From Dothistroma septosporum (taxonomy: Eukaryota; Ascomycota; Dothideomycetes; Mycosphaerellales; Mycosphaerellaceae), in NCBI GenBank assembly GCA_002236755.2, contig NBZP02000035.1:2514961-2578960 (forward strand): 64,000 bases of DNA, written 5' to 3'. The notes below the pieces were generated by a model, which saw nothing but the letters and a program-made list of their open reading frames with translations, was not told where the DNA came from and did no database searches. How positions within the stretch are numbered: the stretch's first letter is position 1; each line of letters opens with the position of its first letter. Shown in pieces: positions 1 through 12,185 of this stretch. A program made the translations under genes and the position numbers.

Positions 1-3000
1 AGATGGAACACATCCTGCGCTCCGCGGTCCTGGAGTCGAGGTACGGTGAGAGTGGCTGGGAACACAGAGAGCCCAACTTTGAGGTCATCAAGGAGGTCGT
101 GGACTCCAAGTTCACGGTCTTTGATGTCCTTCCACACTTCTTCGTTCACCAAGATCCATGGGTATCTCTTGCCGCTCTGGAGGTGTACACTCGCCGTGCT
201 TATCGCGCGTACAACCTCAGATCCTTGGAGTACTTGACAGACAACGATGTGCCCTACGTCCTGGCTTGGGACTTTGCCCTCAGGAAGGTCGGAGAAGCCG
301 AATTTGGTTTACCAGTTGCATCATCGCACCCATCTGAGCCGGGCACACCAGCTGAGGGTCTGGGCAGAGTCCACTCCATCAGCGACATGAGCTACATTGG
401 TCGCCAAGCTGGTGTTGGAGAGCCTAGCCGTCGCGGTGCAGTCGTACCAGTGCCTTTCATCGACGAGGCTGATGAGTATCTCATGAAGGCTCTTGAGGCA
501 TTCCCAGTCGCTGCTGGACAGAAGACGAGAGCTGATGGTAACACCCTCAGCGCGGATCTGTCTAAGAGACGGGGTGGAGCTGGTGTCACTGCTCCACAGA
601 GCGACGAAGAGCTCACCGCTGTCTGCAACGTTGCCGTGCGCGACGCAGAATCCATTGATGACAAGGAAATCCTCTCGCGTCTGCTCCCGATTGTCAAAGA
701 CTTCAAGGATGAGCTCCTCGCTCGCCGCGTGCGTCGTCTGACATTCATCTGTGGTCACAAGGATGGCACATACCCAGGATACTACACCTTCCGTGGTCCC
801 ACCTACGAGGAAGACACCCAGATCCGCCACATTGAGCCTGCGCTTGCATTCCAGCTTGAGCTTGGACGTCTGTCTAAATTCAACACCAAGCCAGTGTTCA
901 CGGAGAACCGAAACATCCACATGTATGAAGCGATCGGCAAGAACGCAGAGAGTGACAAGCGCTACTTCACCCGTGCTACAGTCAGACCGGGACATCTTCG
1001 CGAAGACATCCCAACTGTTGAATACATGCTCTCTGAGGCCGACCGCCTCATGAACGACATCCTTGACGCCATGGAAATTGTTGGCAACAACGGATCCGAT
1101 CTCAACCACATCTTCATCAACTTCTCCACTGTGTTCCCGCTTGCACCAAAGGAGGTTGAGGAGGCACTAGGTGGTTTCTTGGATCGCTTTGGTCGCCGCG
1201 CTTGGAGGCTGCGGGTCACTGGTGCTGAGATTCGCCTGGTCTGCACCGACCCCGACACTGGCAAGCCATTCCCGATGCGCGTCAACATCACAAACACCTC
1301 AGGATATGTCATCGACGTTGAGCTGTATGAAGAGCGCAAGTCCGAGAGGTCGAGTGAATGGTTGTTCCACAGCATTGGCGGCACTCGCAAGATCGGTTCG
1401 ATGCATTTGCGCCCCGTGTCGACATCTTACGAGACCAAGGGTGCTCTACAACCAAAGCGCTACAAGGCTCACATCATGGGGACCCAATACGTGTACGACT
1501 TCCCTGAGCTCTTCCGTCAGGCCATTGAGAACGAGTGGATCCAAATCGTCGCTCAGCATCCCGCAATGAAGGATAAGCAGCCCGTCAAGGGCGAATGCAT
1601 CGAGTACAACGAGCTTGTGCTTGATGAGTCCGACAACCTCGCCGAGGTCAATCGTGATCCAGGTGCCAATAACATTGGTATGATCGGTTGGATTGTCACT
1701 GCGAAGACCCCAGAGTACCCACGCGGTCGTCGCTTCATCATCATCGCCAACGACATCACCCACAAGATCGGTTCCTTCGGTCCACAAGAAGACAAGTTCT
1801 TCCACAAGTGCTCAGAGCTTGCCCGTAAGCTGGGCATTCCACGCATCTACTTGTCTGCCAACTCGGGTGCCCGCATCGGCATGGCTGAGGAAATGATTCC
1901 TCACTTCTCAGTCGCCTGGAAAGACCCAAGTCGTCCGGAGGTTGGCTTTGACTACCTATATCTGACACCGGAGAAGAAGGTTCGCTTCGAAGATGGCGCT
2001 CTCAAGCATGTCATCACCAAGGAGATCAACGTTGGAGGCGAGACACGTCACCAGATCACCACCATCGTTGGTGCTGAGGACGGCCTAGGTGTTGAATGTC
2101 TGAAGGGCTCTGGTCTCATCGCCGGTGAAACATCACGCGCCTACGAGGACATCTTTACTGTCACCCTAGTCACTTGCCGTTCCGTCGGTATTGGTGCCTA
2201 CCTTGTCCGTCTTGGACAGCGTGCCATCCAGATTGAGGGACAACCAATCATCCTTACTGGTGCTCCTGCCATCAACAAGCTTTTGGGACGCGAGGTGTAC
2301 ACCTCCAACTTGCAGCTCGGTGGCACTCAGATCATGTACAAGAACGGTGTCTCCCACATGACTGCCACCAACGACTTCGAGGGTGTCTCCAAGATTGTCA
2401 AGTGGATGTCCTTCGTCCCAGAGAAGAAGGGCGCACCTGTGCCAATTTCACCATCAGCTGATACCTGGGATCGTGAGATTTCATTCTACCCACCACAGAA
2501 GGCTCCCTACGATGTCCGTCACCTCATCGCTGGTCAGCAAACTGATGAAGGTTTCTTGTCTGGACTTTTCGACAAGGACTCGTTCGAGGAAGCGCTCGGT
2601 GGATGGGCACGAACCGTGGTCGTTGGTCGCGCTCGCCTTGGTGGCATCCCAGTCGGTGTCATTGGTGTTGAGACTCGTTCCGTGGAGAACATTACGCCAG
2701 CAGATCCAGCCAACCCCGACTCGATTGAGCAGGTGACCAACGAGGCCGGTGGTGTGTGGTACCCGAACAGCGCCTTCAAAACTGCACAGGCCATCAAGGA
2801 CTTCAACAACGGTGAACAGCTCCCGTTGATGATCCTCGCCAACTGGAGAGGTTTCTCAGGAGGTCAGCGTGACATGTACAACGAGGTGCTGAAGTATGGC
2901 TCATACATTGTTGATGCACTCGTCAAGTACGAGCAGCCAGTCTTCGTGTACATCCCACCATTTGGTGAGCTTCGTGGTGGTTCATGGGTAAGTTATGAAG

Positions 3001-3754
3001 ATGTTGATGGGAAGAAACGAGCTAAGCTAACATGTTATAGGTCGTCGTTGATCCAACCATCAACCCCGATTTCATGGAGATGTACGCTGATGAGGATGCT
3101 CGCGGTGGTGTCCTCGAGCCAGAAGGTATCGTCGGCATCAAGTACCGTAAGGAGCGCCAACTTGAAACCATGGCTCGACTCGACCAAACCTACGGCGATC
3201 TCAAGCGCGCCTCGCTCGAGAAGGGCCTCACACCCGATAAGCAGAAAGAGATCCAGGCGAAGATGACCGAGCGCGAGCAGCTGTTACTCCCAGTCTACCT
3301 CCAAATCTCCCTCCAGTACGCCGACCTCCACGACCGCGCCGGCCGCATGAAAGCGAAAGACACAATCCGCATGCCTCTCTCATGGCAAAACGCCCGCCGC
3401 TTCTTCTACTGGCGTCTCCGCCGCCGTCTCAACGAAGAATACGTCCTCAAGCGCATCGCCACTTCCCAATCAAAGGAACTCGTCAGCAGATCCACCAGTC
3501 TGAAGACTCTCGAATCTTGGTCCGGTCTCCCCAGATACAGCACCGACGATGCTGCTGTGGCTGTGTGGTTCGAGGAGAACCGGAAGAGTATCGCGGATAA
3601 GATTGAGGGATTGAAGACGGATGCGATTGCGTATGATGTTGCTGCTTTGATGCGGAGTCATAAGAGTGGGGGCTTGAAGGGAGTGGCGCAGGTTTTGAGT
3701 ATGTTGCCTGTGGATGAGAAGGAGGAAGTTTTGGCTTGGTTGAAGAAGGCGTGA
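1..3754 (+). CDS. ACC1: Acetyl-CoA carboxylase, C-terminal part (5' partial)
   Basis: Cytosolic biotin enzyme making malonyl-CoA for fatty-acid synthesis. Only the last 1232 or so residues are in the window; the fungal enzyme is usually about 2200 to 2300 residues, so the biotin carboxylase and biotinyl domains lie to the left. The first Met (QMEHIL context) is internal. Exons 1-2987 and 3041-3754, with a 53-nt intron (GTAAGT...TTATAG) cutting between the Trp and Val codons of GGSWVVVDP. Visible: the central region, then the carboxyltransferase domain with GSGLIAGETSRAY, LGGTQIMYKNGVSH and LANWRGFSGGQRDMYNE. The tail after the intron is helical, as in fungal ACC, and ends ...EVLAWLKKA. No frame damage is seen. 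Identification is by extensive family-specific sequence and is very secure. Confidence 0.97.
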
Positions 3755-4594
3755 GTTTGAGTATTGAGAAGGTTGGTGGATTGTGTCAAAAGGAGGAAGA
3801 GGAAGAGGAAGAGGAAGAAGAAGAAGAAGAGCACCACCCTGGCTGCTTCTCTTTGTAAAGATGTGCGCTCTGATTGATTGATTGATTGATTGATCCTGTT
3901 ACGAGGTGATGTATAGGAGAAACCTTGTGTCTCTTGTTCTTCTGTTTCTATCTGGCGCATGGGTGTTACATATCTTGTGGTTGGGTGGGAACAAATGATG
4001 ACAAGGAGGAGGAAGGTGTTGTTTCTGGGCATCGCATCTGGAGGGAAGTTTTTTTTATCTTTTATCAATGATTGTGTTTTTTTTGGACCCTATATAGAAT
4101 TTCAAAGTTGTTGGTTCTGACGAATCTCGAATCTCGAAATGTTTGATGGAATCATGTATGTATGTATATCATCATCATTATCATCATTACATTTCAGCTC
4201 CTTTACTTCCACTTCCACTTCCACTTCCTCTAATCTAGGACTTGAACTTCTTTTTCTTCTCTATTATCATTACTATTACTATTACTACCGTAGTATAAAT
4301 TGGAATCTTGAAGAGCTTTCTCATCCCCATCACCATCACATCACCATCACCATCTCCATTACCATCACCATCTCCACCGTTGTATACATGTAAGCTGAAT
4401 TTTGATGATAGAGATAAAAGGTGAGACTTTTCCTTTCTTGATTCATCACATACAGTACATGGAATATAATACAATACAATACAACACAAATATACTAGAC
4501 ATCAACCCCTTCGATCAGATCAAGATGCTACAATACTTATATACTATTACGATGCGGATCTTTTGATATATATATATATATACATACATATATC
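3755..4594. other. Intergenic, convergent 3' regions with simple repeats
   Basis: No gene seen. It lies between the 3' ends of ACC1 (+) and the F-box gene (-), so it should hold both 3' UTRs. It contains a GGAAGA/GAAGAA purine tract (about 3792-3831), a TGAT run (3871-3894), a CATCAC/CATCTC tract (about 4325-4381) and a TA run (about 4567-4582). Confidence 0.7.
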
Positions 4595-6541
4595 CTAAGG
4601 CCCAAATTCAGCCGCCCCTTTCCATCGTTCATCCAGTCGTCCTTGAACAAATCTATCCCTTCTTCTCGGCGCTCCAACCCGCCACGTCTCCCATAGACTG
4701 CGCTGTATGCAGAGTTTCATATTCGCGCCTTGATCGTACATGGCTAGACCCAGGACATCTTGAGCTTCGAAGGTGCGCGGAGTAGGTGTCGTGTCGTGGG
4801 ATTCAGCTTTGAAACGACTGTTGACGAAGTCGTTGTCTTGTTGTCGGATTTGCTTTGTCTTGTCTTTCTGCGTGGGAGGCGTGGGCTGAGGCTCGGGTTG
4901 GGAGGACCAGGGCGAGAAGAAGGTGGAGTCCGGAAAGGGGTCGAGGGCTTCTGTGAAAGCTAGGCTGTAGACGGCGCTTTCGACGCCGGCGTAGATGTAT
5001 GGGGAGTGCGCCGAGGCTGAGGCTAATGAGTATACGCTTGAGTCTGCGGAACGGTTGCGACCCTGCGACCAGTTGCTGCCGCGAGCTGTGAAGGAGGTGT
5101 TGTTGTTGCGGAGAAAGATGTTGTAGTCACTTTCGGGATCGCATGCTTCATTGCCTGTGTTGGGCGATTGGCTTGTGTGAATGTCTTGGTAGCTGTAACA
5201 CTTCGCTCCCAGCCTCATGTCGAAGACCTTGAGAAGATTGTGTCTGCTGGTCCCCACCATGAGCTTCTCGCGTCCACGTGGGAGGATGCTGTAGACTGCA
5301 CTGTCATCGGCTGGATCAACGTACGCGTGCTCGACATCGCGCGGCGAGCGTAGATCGTGCAATCGAACTATTCCATCGTATGCTCCGGACAAGAAAACCT
5401 GACCTTGGTCGTGGCAGGCGATGGATGTTGGCAACGGTACGACAGTGTAGATTGAAGATACCGGTGCTTTGTGTAGTTGAATGCTGATGGTGCTGTCCAG
5501 CGCATCGAGATGATTTTGTAAGCCAAACTTGCGGACAGGCCTTTGTGGCAAGCCAGATTCTGTGATGGGGTAAATATGCAATGGATCTTCAGACGGTCCC
5601 ACACCAATCGCTAGAGTGGTCGACGAAAGAAAAGCAGTCGACCATGCTCTGTGATTCGGAGCAGGATTTCCATCAGCGCGAAGTGGTGGGTGAATCTCGA
5701 TCTGGCTGATGGGAGCAATCTTAGACTGGTTGGAGTCCACACAGTAGAGTGCGACTTTGGTGTCATCAAGATTGGCTGCAAGCAGTGTTGGCTCATTCGG
5801 AGTGCGAAGGAGACTGCTAGACCGGACCTTCAATCCTTGAGTGGCAAAGTAGGTGATGGACACATTTTGATTTGGAGAGACAATGTCTGGCAGACTGATC
5901 ATATGCAGATCGCCATTTGCAGTTCCAGATAGAAAGTTGACGCTCGCGTCTGTTCTTCCTTCTTCAGGTCGCAATAGGTGAAGTGTCGTCACGTCGTCTC
6001 TCCCCTCGAATGCAGACACCGGCCGATAGGTTGTCCACCTTTCACTTTCTCCAGCACCTCGCTCAGTCTCTCGAATGCACACTTCGGCGCCCGCACTAAA
6101 TGCAAGTGTCTCTTTCCTATCCTGCCACCTCGTCCCGACCTCTTCATAGACATCTAGCTGAGGCGTAAAGCCTATAGTCTGCCCTTTCGGTGGCTTCCAT
6201 CGATCGAGCTGTTTCCCGTTGGGGTACGATGTGATGGGAGCATGAGGTTCGACGTATTGTGCAACAAAGGCTCGTTTATCCCATGCTTTGGACAGCGTGG
6301 TCAAAGTGCGGGCAGCTCCTTTGTGTGATGACAGCGCGCTCTGCGGACGGAGCGAAGGAAAGGCATCCCGCGAGAATATCTTCCATGCATCTTTCTCCAC
6401 CCATGTGTGCAGTCTCTTGCTAGTTCTGGCTAGACCGGCGATGGCAGAAGCGGTGGGCAAGAAGTTGGTAATGTGCTCCAAGAGCTCAGGCGGGAGGTCG
6501 GTCAAGCTGGTTTGCTGTGTCTTGTTACAAGGGTCGGTCAT
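4595..6541 (-). CDS. F-box/WD40-repeat protein
   Basis: Predicted 648-residue single-exon protein, likely a substrate receptor of an SCF ubiquitin ligase. An F-box sits right at the N-terminus (DLPPELLEHITNFLP), followed by residues typical of the Skp1-binding helices. The rest holds degenerate WD40-type blades, for example FLSGTANGDLHMISL and FLSGAYDGIVRLHDLRSP, and a conserved-looking end with RFVQGRLDERW. The frame stays open to an upstream ATG at 6652, which would add 37 residues without obvious domain content; I prefer the ATG at 6541 because the F-box then starts about ten residues in. The substrate cannot be inferred. Confidence 0.85.
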   Translation of the reverse strand: MTDPCNKTQQTSLTDLPPELLEHITNFLPTASAIAGLARTSKRLHTWVEKDAWKIFSRDAFPSLRPQSALSSHKGAARTLTTLSKAWDKRAFVAQYVEPHAPITSYPNGKQLDRWKPPKGQTIGFTPQLDVYEEVGTRWQDRKETLAFSAGAEVCIRETERGAGESERWTTYRPVSAFEGRDDVTTLHLLRPEEGRTDASVNFLSGTANGDLHMISLPDIVSPNQNVSITYFATQGLKVRSSSLLRTPNEPTLLAANLDDTKVALYCVDSNQSKIAPISQIEIHPPLRADGNPAPNHRAWSTAFLSSTTLAIGVGPSEDPLHIYPITESGLPQRPVRKFGLQNHLDALDSTISIQLHKAPVSSIYTVVPLPTSIACHDQGQVFLSGAYDGIVRLHDLRSPRDVEHAYVDPADDSAVYSILPRGREKLMVGTSRHNLLKVFDMRLGAKCYSYQDIHTSQSPNTGNEACDPESDYNIFLRNNNTSFTARGSNWSQGRNRSADSSVYSLASASAHSPYIYAGVESAVYSLAFTEALDPFPDSTFFSPWSSQPEPQPTPPTQKDKTKQIRQQDNDFVNSRFKAESHDTTPTPRTFEAQDVLGLAMYDQGANMKLCIQRSLWETWRVGAPRRRDRFVQGRLDERWKGAAEFGP

Positions 6542-6652
6542 GGTATAACAGAAACACGAATGCTCGGTGCGCGACACCAAGAAAGTGAGCCTGGGCGAGG
6601 CGTCATTGTTTGAGGTGGGAGATTGATGAGCCGCGATCAAAACTTGACTCAT

Positions 6653-7758
6653 ACATTGATTACGACTCCATCAATAGAGCGCAGCATCAATCACACGCTG
6701 ACTCACAACAGACAGTGGTCTCCCTCCATGAAGAGCTTGTGTGCCGGGGAAGAAGTGACTGTACTGGCGGACGGAAACACACTCTAGGGTGCGGTGCATC
6801 ACAGCCCAGAACTTATGTCATCCTCTGTACTATTGTCGATCCGTAATTTTCCTCATCCAATGTCCCACCCAATCACTTGTCGGAGCGGTCGACCAAAGCT
6901 GGACTATAGTAGGCAACATATCGTTCGGCTCGTGCGTGAAACCACCAGGATGTTGCGATGCCGTGTTCCAGGAGCGTGTGAGAGAGGTCATAAGTAAGGT
7001 CTCTGCACGGCAACTATCATGTATGTTGAACTACCGTCATTTCGTGTTGGAAACCGGAAGAGGTGGTTCGCATCGGCGATTAAACTGATAACCCCGGCAC
7101 AGCCACTGACACGAGCCTCGCAGGTTCCCAGTAGGGAAATCTGGAGAAAGTGGCTCACGCTGCATCGTGAACGGTACATTGTACTCGATCTCGCTTCGAC
7201 TTGCACGTTGATGATGGTGAAGATCGAGATGGTGATGTGTTTCTGTCGCGAATTACAGTGGCAGCAGGTAGTCGTGCCTGTTTCCAAGGTCATCTTGCTG
7301 GCAAACCAACGTAGAGTATCGTCGCATGGATTCTGAAAGACAGTCTACCTGTCAGTACGTCGTTGGGCGGGCGGGTGGAGCAATCTTGTTTTGCTTGTTA
7401 TGTTTTGCTGGTGCTGGTGCTGGCCCCCGATGCCTCCAGTTTTGCCCGATCCGCGCCTTCTCTCTGCGAACCGAACTTTCTTGGTCGTGGAGCTGCCGGA
7501 CGCGAACATCGTCCGCGAGCGCGACGGGACCAGTGTTCCTGTCTCGTAACGTGCGCGCACAGTCTCGAGGCGCACATCAACTGATCTGCTTCTTCTTCTT
7601 CTCCTTCTTCACCACCAACACCTGAGCATCGTAACCTACAGCAGCAGTCCATTCGGTATCGTGAAGCCACCTCCACTCCACCGATCAGCAGACTCCGATG
7701 GAGCGCCCTCCGCTTGTGGCTTGACCTGAACTCTACCACAACTTTCTTCCCTGGACCA
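6653..7758. promoter_or_regulatory. Divergent intergenic region, F-box gene / SSK1
   Basis: About 1.1 kb between two divergently read genes, so it should carry both promoters and the long 5' UTR expected for SSK1. A pyrimidine-rich CTTCTTCTTCTTCT tract lies about 140 bp before the SSK1 start. No gene is supported; open frames here look random. Confidence 0.5.
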
Positions 7759-10467
7759 ATGGCGAGGTTCAGTCTTCGACCTGTTCTGCGTCGCTGGTCG
7801 TCACGCCATTCAGATAAAGCAGCATCCACTGCCAGCAGCAATAGCGACACCACCGCTGTCACCTCCACCCAACCCTCCCCGAGTCCTCCGCCCACCGATC
7901 GACGTCTTGGCGTGAGGAAGCAGTCGTCGCTCGCGAAGCTGAGGGAAAAGTTCGGAGCTCAGCCGGATATATCGGAGGAGTTTCCTGACGAGCTTCAGTC
8001 GACCAGCATAGCAAGCCGGAAGCAGACGACGACGACGTCCAAGGACCATTCCGACGACAGCAGCGACGCCTCCCCGACCCAGCAGAGGAGCGCCTCTCTT
8101 CCGACTGCGCACGTTGATTCTCTCGGAACAGGGGAAGACAAGCATACAGCCTCACACAGTCACCTGCCCGAACCACGTTCACACTCCATACCACCAGGGT
8201 CCAGCACCGACACTGGCAGATCTGGTAACAACGACAGCAGTTCCGACAAGCTCGAATCAGCAACAGCATTACGAACGCCACCTTCCAAGCCACCATCCCG
8301 GCTTGAACTGAACCTCGATCGCATCCCTACCAAACCTGAACTGGTGCTCCAAGAAGCTACGCCAGAAAGCTTCAATCACAATACGCATACAAGACACCAG
8401 TCTTCCGAGTCGACGGCAGCGTCGCGAGTAGAACAGCCGCGCAGCAGCGAGGAGCGCGATTTTGCGTCCTCCAGAGACATTCCAATACCTGCCGGCGCTG
8501 AGAGCCATCGCTTAAGCCTTTCACACAGTGCTGGTGGCACCATCGTCAGGACACTGATCGACGCTCCTCTCAAGTCCCGCGACAGCTCCAGTACTGGCAT
8601 ACCAGTGACTGGCGGCAGTACTGGAGGACCGCCCACATCTGGACTTCGAAACTATTTCACGGCTAGCGTCCCCGACATGACGACCCTACTACACCGCAAG
8701 ATATGGGTCAAACGGCCCATTCAGTCTGCTACTCTCGTACAAATCAAGGAAGACGACTTGGTGGACGATGTCCGTGATATGATTTTGCAGAAGTACCGCA
8801 ATTCATTGGGCAAGACATTCGACTCGCCAGACATGACTCTGCGCATCATTGCTCGATCAGAACAGGGAGCTCCTCGTGTAGAACGAACGCTTGGTCCAGA
8901 CGAAGAAATGTGTCGAACCATAGACTCATACTATCCGGGAGGTCAGAAAGTCGATGATGCTCTGATCATTGATGTGCCACAAAAGAGATCGAGGCCCACT
9001 CCTTCGCCGGGAGGCCATCGCCCACACAGTTACTATGCGAATGATGACTTTAGACCGCAGGAGAATGGCACAGATTACTTCCCACCCATGCCTGCGGACA
9101 TACAACCAACGATGCCTCATACGGCGCTGCCAAACGGACACCATCTCCCGGTGGTAGGAATCGACCACCCTCGATCCATCTCAGTGCTGAACACAGGACA
9201 CGTCCCTCCGCTGCCGTCACCAGGAGGCCGAAGTCGAGGTCATCGATCGGAAAGAGAACACCGACCCAAGTATGGTCGGCAGCATACCGCATCACCCACT
9301 ATAGTAGCCCCTACGAACAATCAGCCCGTCATGAATCCAGTACTGCCCCATCGAGCAATGGGCCGACCACGTGTCGACTCTTCAGCATCCGAAGCACACC
9401 ATCTCCATACCAACGGCGCGCCTCCAGCTCCACCACTTCCCACACCTCCCGTTTCCGACCTACAAGTCTCCACGAAACGACTTTCGCAGCCTTCCACGCC
9501 ATCTGGCGGTGTCACTCAGGCGATACAACACGGGTCTTCGCGACCTAAGAAGACTCGAAAGGCAACACCGGACAAAGCCTTCACCAAACGCACCGGCACG
9601 CCGCAGGCCGATCCATATGGCACGAACCCCGCCTTACCAAACGTCTCGAGCATGCTTGATGCGAGCGTGCCACCCATCAACGTTCTAATAGTAGAGGACA
9701 ACATCATCAATCTTCGTATTCTGGAGGGATTGATGAAGAGGTTGAAGGTCAGATGGCAAACGGCGATGAACGGACAGATAGCAGTGGATAAATGGAAAGC
9801 AGGTGGATACCATTTGGTTCTGATGGACATCCAAATGCCCATCATGAACGGTCTACAGGCGACAAGGGAGATTCGACGTTTGGAGAGGGTGAATGGCATC
9901 GGTGTTTTCTCGCAGTCAATGCCCGGGAGTCCTAACGAGAATGATCCCAATACGGGCGGCGAGGGCAAGGGTAAAGATGACAGGCTTGATAAGTCGGATG
10001 GTCTCTTCAAATCGCCTATAATCATCGTGGCCCTGACCGCATCATCGCTTCAATCCGATCGACACGAGGCGCTGGCAGCTGGCTGCAACGACTTTTTGAC
10101 CAAACCCGTCAACTTCGTGTGGCTGGAGCGGAAAGTGAAGGAATGGGGATGCATGCAAGCACTCATCGACTTTGACGGCTGGCGGAAGTGGAAAGACTAC
10201 GCGGCGAAGGAAGAGGAGGGGAAGACTGAAGAGCAGAAGCAGAAGGACCGGGAGCAGGAGGAGAAGCAGAAGAAGAAAATGGAGAAGATGGCGATGTTGC
10301 AGGAGAAGCAGCGGCTGAGAAAGGAGGAGGAGGAAAGGAAGAAGAGGAGGCAGAGTTCGTCGGAGAATGGGATAGCGCTGACTGCTCAGGTCAATGGTGC
10401 TAAGGAGGAATCCGATGCGGTGCTTGCGAGGGAGTTGCCGAATGCTGCTGCTGTGGCTGCTGAGTGA
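7759..10467 (+). CDS. SSK1: SSK1-type response regulator of the HOG osmostress pathway
   Basis: Cytoplasmic response regulator that ends the Sln1-Ypd1-Ssk1 phosphorelay and, when unphosphorylated, activates the Ssk2-type MAPKKK upstream of Hog1. The model is one exon of 902 residues. The first 600 or so residues are Ser/Pro/Thr-rich and disordered. The receiver domain starts near residue 641 with NVLIVEDNIINLRILEG; the phospho-acceptor Asp is about residue 690 in VLMDIQMPIMNG, and the conserved Thr/Lys follow in IVALTAS and FLTKPVNFVWLE. A charged insertion within the receiver, after RLERVNGIGVFS, is usual for fungal Ssk1. The C-terminus is a highly charged Glu/Lys/Gln helix. Start: first in-frame ATG (MARFSLRP); the frame upstream opens only from a TTG. 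Confidence 0.95.
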   Translation: MARFSLRPVLRRWSSRHSDKAASTASSNSDTTAVTSTQPSPSPPPTDRRLGVRKQSSLAKLREKFGAQPDISEEFPDELQSTSIASRKQTTTTSKDHSDDSSDASPTQQRSASLPTAHVDSLGTGEDKHTASHSHLPEPRSHSIPPGSSTDTGRSGNNDSSSDKLESATALRTPPSKPPSRLELNLDRIPTKPELVLQEATPESFNHNTHTRHQSSESTAASRVEQPRSSEERDFASSRDIPIPAGAESHRLSLSHSAGGTIVRTLIDAPLKSRDSSSTGIPVTGGSTGGPPTSGLRNYFTASVPDMTTLLHRKIWVKRPIQSATLVQIKEDDLVDDVRDMILQKYRNSLGKTFDSPDMTLRIIARSEQGAPRVERTLGPDEEMCRTIDSYYPGGQKVDDALIIDVPQKRSRPTPSPGGHRPHSYYANDDFRPQENGTDYFPPMPADIQPTMPHTALPNGHHLPVVGIDHPRSISVLNTGHVPPLPSPGGRSRGHRSEREHRPKYGRQHTASPTIVAPTNNQPVMNPVLPHRAMGRPRVDSSASEAHHLHTNGAPPAPPLPTPPVSDLQVSTKRLSQPSTPSGGVTQAIQHGSSRPKKTRKATPDKAFTKRTGTPQADPYGTNPALPNVSSMLDASVPPINVLIVEDNIINLRILEGLMKRLKVRWQTAMNGQIAVDKWKAGGYHLVLMDIQMPIMNGLQATREIRRLERVNGIGVFSQSMPGSPNENDPNTGGEGKGKDDRLDKSDGLFKSPIIIVALTASSLQSDRHEALAAGCNDFLTKPVNFVWLERKVKEWGCMQALIDFDGWRKWKDYAAKEEEGKTEEQKQKDREQEEKQKKKMEKMAMLQEKQRLRKEEEERKKRRQSSSENGIALTAQVNGAKEESDAVLARELPNAAAVAAE

Positions 10468-12185
10468 AGGATATTGAGGAGCATGAACATGAACACGAAC
10501 ACGAACCCGAATACCAGTGGGGAGGTCTCACCCCTGAGTAGAGAGCAGATGGACCAAGAACTCGAAGCGGAGGCTTCGGATACGGCTATGGATTTGCCGG
10601 TCCAGAGAGGGGATAAAAGTTTTCGAGCTTCGTCTGGGTCGTGAGTGAGTGAGTGAGTCAGTGAATGAGTCAGTGAGTCAGTCAGTGATTGAAAATGCAT
10701 GGCGAAGGCGTTGTGGTGGACCGATGATTGTACTACTTTAGCAATGGGCGTTTTTTTTCTGTTTCTTCCTACTGCTGGAATTGCATGGAATTGCATTTTT
10801 GGAGAGCGAAGTGCATGGTATGGCATGGTATGGCATGGTATGGTTTTTGGTATATTCCATGCGGACATGGTGAGGGTTTGGATTGGTTTGGATTGGTGAG
10901 AGTTTGGTTTGGTTTGGCTCATGAGCTTTACGATCGTATTGGTCGAGATCATGATGATGAGTATGCTGCTGTAGTAGTAGTAGGAGTTTGGTTTCCTGAG
11001 TAGATTGGTATCTAAGGATGGAGGATGATTATGAAATTGAAATTGAAATTGGAATTGGAATTGAAAATGAAATTGGAATCTTGAAGGTAATAATCTCGGC
11101 AGGTTGATGGTGTGGATTGGTCAGGGGGTTTTTGTTGGAGATGGTTGGTTGAATGACTGCTGGATAAGAGTAGGAAAGAGGTTTAAATGCAGTCTGTATG
11201 GTGTTACAAGGGGTTGTTGATGGACGAGTAGAATTATGATATCTCTGTGAAGCATGATCACGGAGGAGTACCTTTCTGGCTAATGATGACGGATGAAGGA
11301 GGAAAGGGACTATGTATGTCCGGAGGCAGGCTATGGGATCCAGTCTCGTCGGTTGATTGCGAGATGGGCGTGGCGCTGACGTGTTAGGACGTCGGTGTTG
11401 CCGGCTGGTCATCCTGCTTGTGAGGGAGTCACGGAGGTTGTGGAGAGGGCGGTCTGTTATATGGCGAATGTCGCATAGATGGGCAGAATACGATCGGACG
11501 ATGCTGGGCCATCTTCTCGTGTTGTCGTCGTTATGTGTCGAAGTGCAATGTACGTCGTCTTCCACACAGCATGGCGGAGTTTGAGATTGTGTATTTCAAT
11601 CATCGGAAGGCTCTTGCTACCTGAGTCTCGCCTTTCGTGGCTTGACGTCTCCATCGGGTCCATGTAGCTGATAGCAGCCATGAATGATTGTGTGAAGACA
11701 GGCTGTGCCATTGCATTGCATTAGAACTTCATGATAGATCGATCATCGACTCGACGAGGCTGCTTCATGATGTACCCCGCACCGGACATAGCATACGATG
11801 GTCGAAAGAAGATATCAATGCCGTCGAAAAAGGAGCGGAGTGTGGTGAAAGAAGTAAGCTAAAGTCCAGCCAAGTCGGACGAAATGTTGGCCCGCTGGCG
11901 GACATTGGCGATTCTCGTTCGTCAATGCTGCGCAACGAAAGATTGCAAAGCATCGGCACGACAACGAGCCTCTTTCACACGCGTGACATGGCAAATGGTT
12001 GCCTGATACCAATCGTTGAGGTCGAGAGCGTTACGGCTGAAGCTGCGTAGTATAATAAGATCACAGTAGGTGCATTGGAGGGAAAGTATAGCATCCCCTC
12101 TTCCGCATTGCATTGGCTCAAGTCATTACAAGCACTCCTCATAACATCATAGACATCAAGCAAATCAGACACAGACTCAATCACG
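10468..12185. other. Intergenic, 1.7 kb, with simple repeats
   Basis: No gene supported. Immediately after SSK1 lie a GAGT/CAGT tract (about 10640-10690), three ATGGC/ATGGT units (about 10812-10844) and a GAAATTG/GGAATTG tract (about 11033-11075). The right end is the promoter of the dehydrogenase gene. A minus-strand open frame at 11029-11565 is low-complexity at its end and looks spurious. Confidence 0.6.

Noticed and set aside
321..1109. 262-codon minus-strand frame inside the acetyl-CoA carboxylase gene
   Set aside because: Antisense shadow of a strongly conserved gene; no domain content.
7714..7758. Upstream extension of SSK1
   Set aside because: It begins with TTG; the first in-frame ATG is 7759.
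11029..11565. 178-codon minus-strand frame
   Set aside because: Begins without conserved content and ends in an Ile/Ser/Pro run made by a GAAATT simple repeat.
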